From the NCBI GenBank assembly GCA_016795545.1, contig JAEUGX010000054.1:124001-188000 (forward strand): a DNA stretch of 64,000 nucleotides, written 5' to 3'. Each line of letters starts with the position of its first letter. Position 1 is the first letter of the stretch. The position numbers were made by a program, and so were the translations under genes. Origin of the DNA: Opitutaceae bacterium (GTDB taxonomy: Bacteria > Verrucomicrobiota > Verrucomicrobiia > Opitutales > Opitutaceae). The notes under the pieces are model-generated. The model worked only from the letters and a program-made list of their open reading frames with translations. It had not been told where the DNA came from and searched no databases. Positions 40,805 to 48,845 of the stretch are shown one piece after another.

Positions 40805-42055
40805 CTATTCCGGCAGCGGCCGGCCCTTGGTTTCCGGCACGAGCCAGATGAGTGCCAGGCCCGCGACGTACACGAGCGAGATGACCGCGCCCGCGCGGGC
40901 GTAGCTGCCGTCGAAGGTCTGCATGAGCGCGCCCATTTGCAGGGCGCCGATGGCGGCGAAGATGCGGCCGGCGTTGAAGGCCACACCCTGCGCGGTCGCG
41001 CGGACGCGGGTCGGGAACAGCTCGGGCAGGTAGAGGGGCAGCCAGCCGTAGAAGGCCGCCGTGATCGCCCCGACCGCGAAGGTGAGCGCGAGGAACGCGG
41101 AGCCGTAGGCGTCGATGCCGCGGAAAAGCCAGGCGCAGCTCGCGAGCGAGCCGAAGCAAAGCAGGAAGTAGGCGGGGCGCCGACCAAGCAGCCCGCCCAG
41201 CCAGGCGCCGGCGAGGCAGCCGACTACCGAGCCCACGGCCGACAGCGCCTGGGTGTAGGCCTTGGCCTTGGGCGCGTCCGGCCCGGCCATCTGGTCGGCC
41301 CAGAGCGGCAGCCACTGCACCGAGCCCCAGGTGCCGATCAGAGCGACGCCGGTGAGCAGGATCGCGAGCAGCGTCGGGCGCAGGATCGGCCAGTTCGACA
41401 GGATTTCCCGGATCGGGCGGATCGGGCCGGCGGCGGCGGCCTGCTCCCACTTCTCCGACTCCGGCACGAACAACCGGATGATGAAGGTGAGCAGCGCCGG
41501 CACCGCGCCGACCAGGACCACGTAGCGCCATGTCTCCTGCGTGACCGCGAACGACATGCCCACGATCGCGATCAGCGCGAAGCCGACGTTGGCGGCCGCG
41601 CCGATCACGCCCGCGAGCAGCGGCCGGTGCTTCTGCGGCCAGACCTCCATCACCAGCGCGACCCCGAGCGACCATTCGCCGCCCATACCGAGCGCCGCGA
41701 TGAAGCGCAGCGCGCCGAGTTGCCAGGGGCTCTGGGCGAAATAGGCGAGGCCGGTGAAGACGGAGTAGCACAGGATCGCCAGGCTCATGGCGCGGACCCG
41801 GCCGACGCGGTCGCCGAGCCAGCCGAACACCAGCCCGCCGCCGGCGGCGCCGAGCAGGAACAGAGCGGTGATGATGCCCATCCACTGCCCGACGAACCGG
41901 TCGTCGACCACGCCCGAGGCCGCCTGCATCTCCTGCAGCGCGGGGCGGGCGATGAGCGGGAAGATGCCCATCTCGAGGCCGTCGAACATCCAGCCGAGAA
42001 AGGCCGCCAGCAGCACCAGGCCGCGGCGGGAGGAGGGGGAGGTGGGGGCAGGCAT
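40805..42055 (-). CDS. MFS transporter (sugar/metabolite:H+ symporter type)
   Basis: 416 residues with 12 predicted membrane helices. 'GWMFDGLEMGIFPL', 'GWLGDRVGRVRAM' (MFS signature A) and 'YLPELFPTRVRATAQG' are typical of the AAHS/MHS-related symporters that import aromatic or other organic acids. It ends with the cytoplasmic 'PETKGRPL' motif. Start at the ATG 42055 preceded by a GGAGG-rich stretch (GGAGGTGGGGGCAGGC on the other strand is not conserved). Convergent with the kinase and divergent from the solute-binding protein. Substrate unknown. Confidence 0.88.
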   Translation of the reverse strand: MPAPTSPSSRRGLVLLAAFLGWMFDGLEMGIFPLIARPALQEMQAASGVVDDRFVGQWMGIITALFLLGAAGGGLVFGWLGDRVGRVRAMSLAILCYSVFTGLAYFAQSPWQLGALRFIAALGMGGEWSLGVALVMEVWPQKHRPLLAGVIGAAANVGFALIAIVGMSFAVTQETWRYVVLVGAVPALLTFIIRLFVPESEKWEQAAAAGPIRPIREILSNWPILRPTLLAILLTGVALIGTWGSVQWLPLWADQMAGPDAPKAKAYTQALSAVGSVVGCLAGAWLGGLLGRRPAYFLLCFGSLASCAWLFRGIDAYGSAFLALTFAVGAITAAFYGWLPLYLPELFPTRVRATAQGVAFNAGRIFAAIGALQMGALMQTFDGSYARAGAVISLVYVAGLALIWLVPETKGRPLPE

Positions 42056-42250
42056 GAAGCAGGTGAAGCCGGGGCGGGCGGTCGCGCTCGCGGCGGGCGG
42101 TCGACGTCGCGCCCGAGTGAGCCGGGCTCCGCGGCGCGGCGCAACCGGAAATCCTGCGAGGCGAACACGGATCGCGGCTTGCCTTCGGGGCGCCGCTCGG
42201 GCCTGCTGCGTGCGGGCACGCGACCGGTCTGCACCGCCGCCGTTCCCGGC

Positions 42251-43588
42251 ATGAAGAATGACCTCACGCGTCGCGAATTTGTCGGCCAGTCGGTCGCGGC
42301 GGGGCTCGCGCTGGCGTCCGGGGTCGCGGCCGCCGCCGGCGAGGCGCCGGTGCGGCGGGACCGGCGGCACGAGGGCGTCGAGCTCACGCTGCTGACCAAC
42401 GCCGGGCACGCGTATTTCCAGGCCTTTGCCCGTGACTTCGAGGCTCAGACCGGGGCGAAGGTGCGCGTCGAGGGAGGCGGCGGACCGCACGACTTCGACT
42501 GGTGGTATCTCGAGCCGCGCGTGCAGGCTGACGCGGTGTCGCGGCGGCCGCGCTACGACCTGTTCTGCTCCGACATCAACCACACCTGGACCCTCTGGCC
42601 GCACCTGCGGCCGCTCGACGACCTCATGCGTAGGTCCGGCTATGAGATAGACGGCTTCTTCGCCGGCGTCCGGCGTTACGGCGAGCTGGTGCGCCCCGGA
42701 GTGCGCTACGGGCTGCCGGTGCGCGCAATGGCCCCCGTGGTCTTCTATCGCCGGGATCTCCTCGGCTCGCTGCCGGCGACCTGGGAGGAATATGAGCGGG
42801 CGCTGGCGGCCCATACGGGGGCGGGCCGCCACGGCTTCGCCGCGGTCGGCCTGAGTTACCTTTACCACCCGGGCGGCCCCGCGGAGGAGCTGACGAAGAT
42901 GTATCTCGCGCGCTACTGGTCGCTGGGCGACCCGATCCTGTCGGCGGACCGCCAGCCGCTGATCGGCGGGGAGAAGGGCGTCGCTGCGCTTGAGATGCTG
43001 CGGCGGCAGGTGGCCGCCTACGTGGCGCCCGAGTCGGTGACCTGGGACGCCGCCGCCGCGGCGAAGGAGTTCGTCGAGGGCCGGGCCGCGGTGCTGGAGG
43101 CCGTGGCGGGACCGGAGCTGCTCCGGCGGCTGCAGGACCCGGCGCAGTCGCGGGTCGTGGACCGCTGGGCGGTCGGTCCCTACCCGGGGCCGGCGGGCAG
43201 CTTCTTCACCATGGGGCAGGAGATGATGATCCTGAAGCGCACCCCGCATCCCGAGGCGGCGTTCGATTTCATCGCGTTCTGCACGGGCCCGGCGAACGCC
43301 GGCCGGCTGCTGTCCGAGTTCGGGGAGCGGTCGGCGCGGACCGGCCCGTGGCTGGCCAACCCGGCGGTGCCGCCGGAGCAGCGACGCAACATTGTCGCGA
43401 CCGTGGACCGCGGGGTGATGTTCGCTCCGGGCGAGCCCCAATGGCTGGACCTGCTCACGGCGCTCTGGGACTCGGTCAGCCCCTGCCTGAAGGGCTTCCT
43501 CAGTCCCCGCCAGGCCATGGCGCTCGCCGCCGACAAGTGGCGCGATGCGCTGGCCCGGCGGCATTACGAGATCCGACCCGACGCCTGA
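42251..43588 (+). CDS. Extracellular solute-binding protein (family 1) with Tat signal
   Basis: 445 residues from the ATG at 42251. 'TRREFVGQSVAAGLALASG' is a twin-arginine signal, and the mature part 'VELTLLTNAGHAYFQAFARDFEAQTGAKV' begins like ABC sugar-binding proteins. 'AFDFIAFCTGPANAGRLLSEFG' and 'SPRQAMALAADKWRDAL' are typical later motifs. No ABC permease or ATPase gene is nearby, so it is an orphan; it may serve a distant transporter or a sensory role. Followed immediately by a pseudogene. Confidence 0.82.
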   Translation: MKNDLTRREFVGQSVAAGLALASGVAAAAGEAPVRRDRRHEGVELTLLTNAGHAYFQAFARDFEAQTGAKVRVEGGGGPHDFDWWYLEPRVQADAVSRRPRYDLFCSDINHTWTLWPHLRPLDDLMRRSGYEIDGFFAGVRRYGELVRPGVRYGLPVRAMAPVVFYRRDLLGSLPATWEEYERALAAHTGAGRHGFAAVGLSYLYHPGGPAEELTKMYLARYWSLGDPILSADRQPLIGGEKGVAALEMLRRQVAAYVAPESVTWDAAAAAKEFVEGRAAVLEAVAGPELLRRLQDPAQSRVVDRWAVGPYPGPAGSFFTMGQEMMILKRTPHPEAAFDFIAFCTGPANAGRLLSEFGERSARTGPWLANPAVPPEQRRNIVATVDRGVMFAPGEPQWLDLLTALWDSVSPCLKGFLSPRQAMALAADKWRDALARRHYEIRPDA

Positions 43589-43610
43589 CCGCGGGTGGCG
43601 GCCGGGCGCG

Positions 43611-44190
43611 GCGATTTCTCCTCGCCGTCCTCGTTCCCAGCCTGGGCGCGCAGGGCCAGCCGCCTGGGTCGACTGCGGTGCCCATCCCGTTTGCCAGCGC
43701 CGGCGTCGACGCGCTCGCCAAGCTCCCGCAGGCGTCATCCATTTCAACTGAGCCTGTGGGACCGGCGCGTCGCCGGTCCGCACGGCCGGAACCTGGTGCC
43801 GATCGCGCAATACGGGAGGAATCTCCGCGAGATCGTGGAGAAGATGAAGCGCAGCGGCGGGACGCTGGTCTTCGCCGGCACCGCGCCCGTGCCCGAGCGC
43901 GTGCTCGTGACGCCGTGCCGGGCGCAGGACGTCGCGCTCTACAATGCCGTCGCGCTGACGATCATGGAGCAACACCAGGTGCCCGTCGACGACCTCCACG
44001 CCTGGTGCTGCCGCGCGTGGCGGAGCTCCATCTGCCGCGCGACGTGCGTTTCCGCGACGCCGGCTAGGAGTGCCTCGGCGCCAAGGTCACCCAGTCGATC
44101 GAGTTCATGCGCTACCTGCGGAAGACGCTCGGCTGGGACCAGGCAAAGCCGTGGGGGAGTGGGAGGCGGCGGGTCGCCGGCGGCCGGTAG
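43611..44190 (+). pseudogene. Decayed SGNH/GDSL hydrolase pseudogene
   Basis: Pieces of one protein are spread over three frames. A signal-peptide-like 'FLLAVLVPSLGAQG' is in the frame of 43612; 'VIHFN' then a TGA stop (43749-43751) is in a second frame; 'LWDRRVAGPHGRNLVP...NLREIVEKMKRSGGTL' to 'VPVDDLHAW' is in a third; then 'LVLPRVAELHLPRDVRFRDAG', a TAG (44066-44068) where the family usually has Tyr, and 'ECLGAKVTQSIEFMRYLRK' back in the first. The GDS nucleophile block is missing, pointing to an internal deletion. This matches the C-terminal half of exported SGNH hydrolases of Planctomycetes/Verrucomicrobia. At least two frameshifts and two nonsense changes, so not functional. Confidence 0.7.
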
Positions 44191-44225
44191 CCGGTGGACG
44201 GGACAAGAAGGGAGCAGGTCTGACC

Positions 44226-44245
44226 CTCAACGCTCAGCTTTCAAC
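44226..44245. repeat. Short intergenic CTCAACGCTCAG-type motif
   Basis: CTCAACGCTCAGCTTTCAAC lies between the pseudogene and the PEP-CTERM gene. Its reverse complement contains GAGCGTTGAG, the same motif as the TTGAGCG tandem at 53113-53126. Similar motifs in two unrelated intergenic spots suggest a small dispersed repeat; only two copies are visible here. Confidence 0.3.
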
Positions 44246-44254
44246 CGCAGAAGT

Positions 44255-44974
44255 TCAGGCCTGCCGTCGGCGGGAGAGGAGGCGGAGGGCGGCGAGGCCG
44301 AGCGGGAGGAGGAGGACGGTTTCCGGCTCGGGGACGGGGGCGAAGGCCAGATGGTCGATCATGAGGCCGTCGTTGAACGCGAGCTTGCCATTGACCAGTG
44401 TCAGGCTGGAGATGCTGCCACTCGTCGCGTCGATGCGGATGTAGGCATACCGGGCTCCGTTGGCCGCGATACTGGTGTACGACTGCAGGCCGCCGAAGTC
44501 GGTGCCGTTGATCACCAGCCCCACGTCATAGTCGTTCTGCTGCAGGCTGAATCCCACCGACGTCACAGGCGTGGTGAACTGGATGACGATATCGCCCCAG
44601 TTGGCGACGAGGTTGTAGTCGTAGGACTGGTTGGTGCGGGTGTTGATGAGCCCGCGGGTTCCGTCCCAGGCGCCGGTGCCTCCTTGGGTAAAGGCCGTGC
44701 CGAAGGGGTCGTCCGTGACCGGGTTGAAGGTGAACGGGATCGTGTTCGCCGGGCTTACGTTGCCGGCGGCGGTGTTCCAGCCGATGAGCAGGCCCGCAAC
44801 GAGGTTCACATCCTCGAAGTCCTCGACCACGTAGCCGGCGACGCCGAGCGTGGTGTCGCTCACGCCCCATTGCGCCGCCGGGAATGAATGCACCTGTATG
44901 ACCACCTGGGCCGGCACCCGTACGAGGGCGACCCCCAACCAGAGCAGCAGTCCCAGCAGGCAGCGCAGTTTCAT
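44255..44974 (-). CDS. PEP-CTERM sorting domain protein
   Basis: 239 residues: signal peptide (~1-22), a secreted beta-rich body, and at the C-terminus 'VPEPETVLLLPLGLAALRLLSRRR', i.e. the Pro-Glu-Pro motif, one hydrophobic helix and an Arg cluster of PEP-CTERM proteins that are processed by exosortase/archaeosortase-like enzymes. Such proteins are often glycosylated and associated with exopolysaccharide. No exosortase gene is in the window. A strong AGGAGG precedes the ATG but lies in a palindrome. It is read in the same direction as tRNA-Arg, 78 nt upstream. Confidence 0.88.
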   Translation of the reverse strand: MKLRCLLGLLLWLGVALVRVPAQVVIQVHSFPAAQWGVSDTTLGVAGYVVEDFEDVNLVAGLLIGWNTAAGNVSPANTIPFTFNPVTDDPFGTAFTQGGTGAWDGTRGLINTRTNQSYDYNLVANWGDIVIQFTTPVTSVGFSLQQNDYDVGLVINGTDFGGLQSYTSIAANGARYAYIRIDATSGSISSLTLVNGKLAFNDGLMIDHLAFAPVPEPETVLLLPLGLAALRLLSRRRQA

Positions 44975-44980
44975 ATCAAC

Positions 44981-44996
44981 CTCCTGCGCGCAGGAG
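44981..44996 (-). promoter_or_regulatory. Palindrome that overlaps the Shine-Dalgarno sequence of the PEP-CTERM gene
   Basis: CTCCTGCGCGCAGGAG is a perfect 16-bp palindrome 6 nt upstream of the start codon. As RNA it folds into a 6-bp stem with a CGCG loop that sequesters AGGAG of the ribosome binding site. It could limit translation, or serve as a protein-binding site in DNA. Confidence 0.45.
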
Positions 44997-45052
44997 ACCC
45001 TAGATTGTCAGTCGCGGCAAGGATAGATAATATCCGGCTCCGGTCGCCTTGC

Positions 45053-45127
45053 TGGTGCGAGTGCCGGGAGTCGAACCCGGATCAATGGCTTCGGAGGCCA
45101 CTACACTATCCATTGTGCTACACTCGC
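45053..45127 (-). tRNA. tRNA-Arg, anticodon CCG
   Basis: A 72-nt cloverleaf plus encoded CCA. The acceptor stem GCGAGTG pairs with CACTCGC, the anticodon loop CTCCGAA holds CCG (reads CGG codons), the T arm is CCGGG-TTCGACT-CCCGG, and the discriminator base is A followed by CCA (45053-45055 on the complement). The CGG codon is common in this GC-rich genome. Confidence 0.95.
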
Positions 45128-45219
45128 AAATCGCAGGGGCCATAGCTTTCGGCCGGCGTAACGAATTTCAAGCAGTTTGTGGGGGGCGCGGCCTTTTGCT
45201 CCTGCGCGGGGTTCGTGGG

Positions 45220-46458
45220 CTAGTGTCCGCTTTTGGCCGGGGTGGCCGGCGGGGTGAAAGGCTGGCCGATGTCGGCGAGGAGCTGCCGGAACCAGGGCTG
45301 GTGGATGTCGAAGGCCTTGCCGCCCTTGATGCGGGGGAACTCGATCGCGCGCAGTTCGTCGCCGCGCTCCTCGTCCTGGCCGATGAGGCCCGTCTCGCCC
45401 TTCCGGGCGCAGGCGATGGCCTTGAGCACGCAGGCGTCGATCAGCTTGAAATCCTCTTCGTTGGCCGGGGCGGAGCGGGCGAAGTAGCCGCTTTTCTGCA
45501 CCAGGACCTTCTCGGCGCCGAGCATCGCGGCGAAGCGCTCCGCGAACCATTTGCCGGGGTTGATGGTGTCGAGCCGGACATGGCCGAACGCGTCGCGCTC
45601 GATCTGGGCGCCGCGCGCGGCCATCTCGGCGATGATGCTGTCGAGTCCGGCGCCCTCGCTGACGAAGAGGTTGATGTTGCCCTGGCGGTCCATCAGCGCG
45701 CGCAGGCGCCGGGCCTCGGCCTCGATGTCGAGGGCCAGCTCGGGCACGTAGAGCGCGTGGACGGCGTAGCGCTCGCGCGCGAGGCCGATATCCGGCACCC
45801 ACGGCATGGCGGCCAGGCCCTGCTGGTACACGCGGGCGGTGGCGGCGGTGAGCCAGCCGCAGTTGCGGCCCATGACCTCGTGAACGATGAGCATGCGCGA
45901 GCTGGCGCCGAGCTCGGTGACGACGTTGCGGAAAAAGCGCGCGCCCTGCTCGGCGGCGGTCACCGCGCCGAGGCTCTGGCGGATCGGGATGATGTCGTTG
46001 TCGATGGTCTTCGGCAGGCCGATGACGTTGAGCCGGTACTGGTGCTTCTCCAGATAGGCCGCGAGGTCGGCCGCGGTGGTGTTGGTGTCGTCGCCGCCGA
46101 CCGTGTGCAGGATGTCGATCCCGTCGCGCTGCAGCTGCGCGGCCGCGACGGCGAGGGGATCCTGGCCGGGCTTCACCAGGCCGCGTTTCACGCAGTCCTT
46201 CGCGTTGGTCAGCTTCACGCGGCTGTTGCCGATGACGCTGCCGCCGTATTGCCGCAGGACGCCGGCCTGGGCGCGGATGGCGGGAGTCACGGCGATGCTG
46301 TCGCCCAGGAGCAGGCCCTTGTAGCCGGACCGGTAGCAGAGGATGTCCCAGTCCGGGCACTGCTGCGTGTAGTGGAGGATCAGCTGGCCGACGGCGGCGC
46401 TGAGGCAGGGGGCGTGGCCGCCTGCGGTGAGGATCGCGACTTTCTTCTTTTGACTCAT
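45220..46458 (-). CDS. pfp: Pyrophosphate-dependent 6-phosphofructokinase
   Basis: 412 residues from the ATG at 46458. Reversible phosphorylation of fructose-6-phosphate with PPi. 'GGDDTNTTA' (Asp at the position that in ATP-PFK is Gly) and 'LPKTIDNDI' (Lys instead of Gly before TIDND) mark it as PPi-dependent; 'HEVMGRNCGWLTA' binds fructose-6-phosphate. It resembles the non-allosteric enzymes of the long clade. Downstream of DedA by 84 nt on the same strand. Confidence 0.92.
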   Translation of the reverse strand: MSQKKKVAILTAGGHAPCLSAAVGQLILHYTQQCPDWDILCYRSGYKGLLLGDSIAVTPAIRAQAGVLRQYGGSVIGNSRVKLTNAKDCVKRGLVKPGQDPLAVAAAQLQRDGIDILHTVGGDDTNTTAADLAAYLEKHQYRLNVIGLPKTIDNDIIPIRQSLGAVTAAEQGARFFRNVVTELGASSRMLIVHEVMGRNCGWLTAATARVYQQGLAAMPWVPDIGLARERYAVHALYVPELALDIEAEARRLRALMDRQGNINLFVSEGAGLDSIIAEMAARGAQIERDAFGHVRLDTINPGKWFAERFAAMLGAEKVLVQKSGYFARSAPANEEDFKLIDACVLKAIACARKGETGLIGQDEERGDELRAIEFPRIKGGKAFDIHQPWFRQLLADIGQPFTPPATPAKSGH

Positions 46459-46531
46459 GGGGAAGGCGAAAATGCCTCGGCCCATCGTGCGCTCGCTCCG
46501 GCCGGAGGCAACCGGGATGAAAGTAATATCG

Positions 46532-46553
46532 CGGCCGCCGCTTCAGGCGGCCG
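46532..46553 (-). terminator. Possible hairpin at the end of the DedA gene
   Basis: CGGCCGCC and GGCGGCCG pair over 8 bp with a 6-nt loop around the DedA stop codon. The sequence after it on the minus strand is CGATATTACTTTC, not a U-run, so termination is uncertain. Confidence 0.3.
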
Positions 46554-47217
46554 GGCGGCGGGACTTCCGCCACTCGCGGAAAAATTCGAAGACGATGGGG
46601 AGGACGGACAGGATGATGATGGCCAGAATCACCAGTTTGAAGTTCTTCTGCACGAAGGGCTGGGTGCCGAAGAGGAAGCCGGCGTAGGTGAAGAAGTAGA
46701 TCCAGATGAAGCCCCCGATGATATTGTACGCGATGAAGCGCGAGTAGGTCATCGAACCGACGCCCGCCACGAACGGCACGAAGGTGCGCACGATGGGCAC
46801 GAAGCGGGCGAGGATGACGGCGCGCCCGCCGTACTTCTCGAAGAACTCGTGGGCGCGCTCGAGATGCTTCTTGCGGAGCCAGAAGGAATCCTCGCGGCGG
46901 AAGACGGCCGGGCCGATCTTGTTCCCGATCCAATAATTGAGGGTGTCGCCGATGACCGCGGCCACGAACAGCAGGGCGGCCATCAGGTGGACATTCAGCA
47001 CCGGATCGGGATGTTCGGGCGTCGGGGCGCAGAAGGCGCCGGCAGCGAACAGCAGGGAATCGCCCGGCAGGAAAGGGGTCACGACCAGCCCGGTCTCGGC
47101 GAAAATGATCAGGAAGAGGATTCCATAGGTCCACAGTCCGTAGTCGGCGATGATCTCCTTGATGTGGACATCGATATGGAGAATGAAATCCAGGAGCTTC
47201 TTGATGAGGTCGATCAT
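46543..47217 (-). CDS. DedA family integral membrane protein
   Basis: 224 residues with several membrane helices. 'FAETGLVVTPFLPGDSLLF' and 'RFVPIVRTFVPFVAGVGSMTYSRF' are the two conserved DedA/SNARE-assoc motifs (half-helix with acidic and Arg residues). Family members are lipid scramblases or flippases involved in undecaprenyl phosphate or phospholipid transport and envelope integrity. A strong terminator lies between it and the small basic protein gene upstream, so it has its own promoter in the 47218-47249 region or is read at low level by read-through. Confidence 0.92.
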   Translation of the reverse strand: MIDLIKKLLDFILHIDVHIKEIIADYGLWTYGILFLIIFAETGLVVTPFLPGDSLLFAAGAFCAPTPEHPDPVLNVHLMAALLFVAAVIGDTLNYWIGNKIGPAVFRREDSFWLRKKHLERAHEFFEKYGGRAVILARFVPIVRTFVPFVAGVGSMTYSRFIAYNIIGGFIWIYFFTYAGFLFGTQPFVQKNFKLVILAIIILSVLPIVFEFFREWRKSRRPAA

Positions 47218-47249
47218 GACGGGCGAAAGGAGATGGCCAGGACGGACAC

Positions 47250-47280
47250 AAAAAAGGCAGGCAGTGCTGGACTGCCTGCC
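47250..47280 (-). terminator. Rho-independent terminator behind the small basic protein gene
   Basis: Arms GGCAGGCAG and CTGCCTGCC form a 9-bp perfect stem with a 7-nt loop, followed on the minus strand by six U. It lies 21 nt behind the stop codon of the small basic protein and ends the cutA transcript. Confidence 0.88.
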
Positions 47281-47301
47281 AAGAGGGAACCCGGGGGTTG
47301 C

Positions 47302-47457
47302 TTAGACGTCGGGCTTGGTCTTGCGGAGACCCTGCACGCGGTCGCCGGACTTCCACTGGCCGCGTTTCTTGAGGATTTCGACTCGTTCAAAACGCTTGAG
47401 GACGTTGCGCTTAACAACGAGGCCGCTGCCGGACTTGAGGCTGGGATGCTGGGACAT
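47302..47457 (-). CDS. Small basic protein of Chlamydiae/Verrucomicrobia type
   Basis: 51 residues, very basic, starting 'MSQHPSLKSGSGLVVKRNVLKRFERVEILKK' (shown in part) and ending 'GLRKTKPDV'. I recognise this as the short basic protein conserved in Verrucomicrobia and Chlamydiae (TIGR04137-type), whose function is not established but whose size, charge and conservation suggest a ribosome- or RNA-associated role. It follows cutA by 13 nt and is closed by a strong terminator, so expression is high or tightly bounded. It is too short for usual ORF calling. Confidence 0.8.
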   Translation of the reverse strand: MSQHPSLKSGSGLVVKRNVLKRFERVEILKKRGQWKSGDRVQGLRKTKPDV

Positions 47458-47470
47458 AAAAGGGTGCAGG

Positions 47471-47809
47471 TTAAGGTGATTGCGGATGCTGGAAGGGTCG
47501 GGATGTAGAGTTGGCCATCGCCCATGACAAGTATTTTTCGCCTACATTCTCGGCGCTTACCTCGATCCATTGCGGGGTTGCATAGGGGTGGTGGTTGTGA
47601 ATCCAGCTCCCGAGGGCAGATGCGTTGGCGGGCAGATACTTAAACCATATCCGGTATTCCTCGGACCGGTTCAGTTTTCCATCCCAATGATAGAAGGAGG
47701 TGATCGGGCCGTCGACTTGCGCGCAGGCGGCCAGCCGGGTTTCCACTGCGCCGAGCGCGAGGCGGTCAGCATCGGCGCGGTTGCCAGTGGTTGTCCAAGC
47801 CACGAACAT
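47471..47809 (-). CDS. cutA: Divalent-cation tolerance protein CutA-like
   Basis: 112 residues from the ATG at 47809. The ferredoxin-like trimeric CutA1 fold shows in 'LAACAQVDGPITSFYHWDGKLNRSEEYRIWFK' (shown in part) and 'HHPYATPQWI', the usual CutA core. The family was linked to copper tolerance, but its biochemical role is unclear. A longer open frame upstream overlaps rpoZ in antisense and is not real. Divergent from rpoZ, so the two share the 47810-47950 promoter region. Confidence 0.9.
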   Translation of the reverse strand: MFVAWTTTGNRADADRLALGAVETRLAACAQVDGPITSFYHWDGKLNRSEEYRIWFKYLPANASALGSWIHNHHPYATPQWIEVSAENVGEKYLSWAMANSTSRPFQHPQSP

Positions 47810-47950
47810 GCAGACAGTTTTAGCCAGTGCCGTCAGCGGGCAAAGCCAAATCGGCGGACTGACGCCCCGGTGCGGGACGTAAAAATTAGCCCTTGACCCT
47901 CCAGGGTGCGGGCGTAGGGCTATCCGTTCATCCGTTTTCCTCCCGCCACC

Positions 47951-48151
47951 ATGAGAGACGAATACATTCGCGACGCCCAGAAAGTCATTCAGGACCCGAA
48001 CATCCTGATCAACGTGGTTTCCCGCCGCGTGAAGCAGCTTCGCCGTGGCAGCCGTCCGTTGGTCGAGTCGCTGGAAAAGCTCAGTCCCGAGGACATCGCC
48101 CTCCGCGAGATCATCGAGGGCAAGATCAGTTTTGAGCTGCACACCGCCTGA
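47951..48151 (+). CDS. rpoZ: RNA polymerase omega subunit
   Basis: 66 residues. It binds the beta' C-terminal tail and supports assembly of RNA polymerase. 'NVVSRRVKQLRRGSRPLVE' and 'DIALREIIEGKI' are the conserved core of omega. The short form is usual outside Proteobacteria. A near-perfect hairpin (48139-48163, one bulge) overlaps its stop codon. Confidence 0.9.
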   Translation: MRDEYIRDAQKVIQDPNILINVVSRRVKQLRRGSRPLVESLEKLSPEDIALREIIEGKISFELHTA

Positions 48152-48163
48152 AGGCGGGTGTGG
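48139..48163 (+). terminator. Hairpin overlapping the rpoZ stop codon
   Basis: GCACACCGCC and GGCGGGTGTGGC pair with a TGAA loop and one bulged G; TGA of the loop is the rpoZ stop. There is no U-run behind it, so this may be a stability element or a weak terminator before smpB, which lies about 210 nt further on. Confidence 0.35.
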
Positions 48164-48371
48164 CGTTCCGTTGGGAGAAATCAGCCGGCGAGGCGCGGGA
48201 GCCGGGGAATCCGGGCGTTTGCCTTGGAATCGCGCGTGGTCGGGGTGTTGGTGGGGGCCAGGGCGGTCGACCTGGGTTTCGGCTGCCTGAGCAGGCACGC
48301 CCTTCTCTGCCAGCCCCGTTGGTTTTGTTTGTCACCCCGGTCTTGCCGCCGCAACACTGACCCAATCCCCC

Positions 48372-48845
48372 ATGGCCGCAAAACCCAAGGATGACTCGCG
48401 CTACACGGAGCTTCGAAACTCGAAGGCCCTGCGGGACTATTTCATCCACGACAAGTTCGAGGCGGGGATCAAGCTCGTGGGCACCGAGGTGAAGTCGATC
48501 CGCGCCGGCAAGGCGCAGATCACCGACGCGTTCGCGCGGGTGGAGAAGGGCGGTGTCTGGCTGCACGGCGCCTACATCCAGGAATACTCGCATGGCGGGC
48601 CCACGCAGCATGCGCCGCGTCGTCCGCGGGTGCTGCTGCTGCACGATCGCGAGATCCGCAAGCTGCAGCAGGCGGTCGAGACGGGCGGCAAGACCATCGT
48701 GGCGCTCCGGATGTATTTCAAGCAGGCGCTGGTCAAGGTGGAGATCGCGACCGCGACCGGCAAAAAGCAGTTCGACAAGCGCGCCGACGTCAAAAAGCGT
48801 GAGCAGAATCTCGAGGCCAGGAAGGCCCTCAAACAACGCCGATGA
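48372..48845 (+). CDS. smpB: SsrA-binding protein SmpB (trans-translation)
   Basis: 157 residues. SmpB binds tmRNA and brings it to stalled ribosomes. 'YFIHDKFEAGIKLVGTEVKSIRAGKAQITDAF' (shown in part) is the beta-barrel core, and the C-terminal basic tail ('KREQNLEARKALKQRR') folds into the ribosomal mRNA channel. tmRNA itself is not in the window. The stop codon overlaps the ATG of thrB (ATGA). Confidence 0.96.
   Translation: MAAKPKDDSRYTELRNSKALRDYFIHDKFEAGIKLVGTEVKSIRAGKAQITDAFARVEKGGVWLHGAYIQEYSHGGPTQHAPRRPRVLLLHDREIRKLQQAVETGGKTIVALRMYFKQALVKVEIATATGKKQFDKRADVKKREQNLEARKALKQRR

Noticed and set aside
42056..43999. N-terminal extension of the MFS frame giving a 1064-codon ORF on the minus strand
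   Set aside because: The extra part is antisense to the solute-binding protein gene. The MFS protein starts naturally at 42055, just before its first membrane helix.
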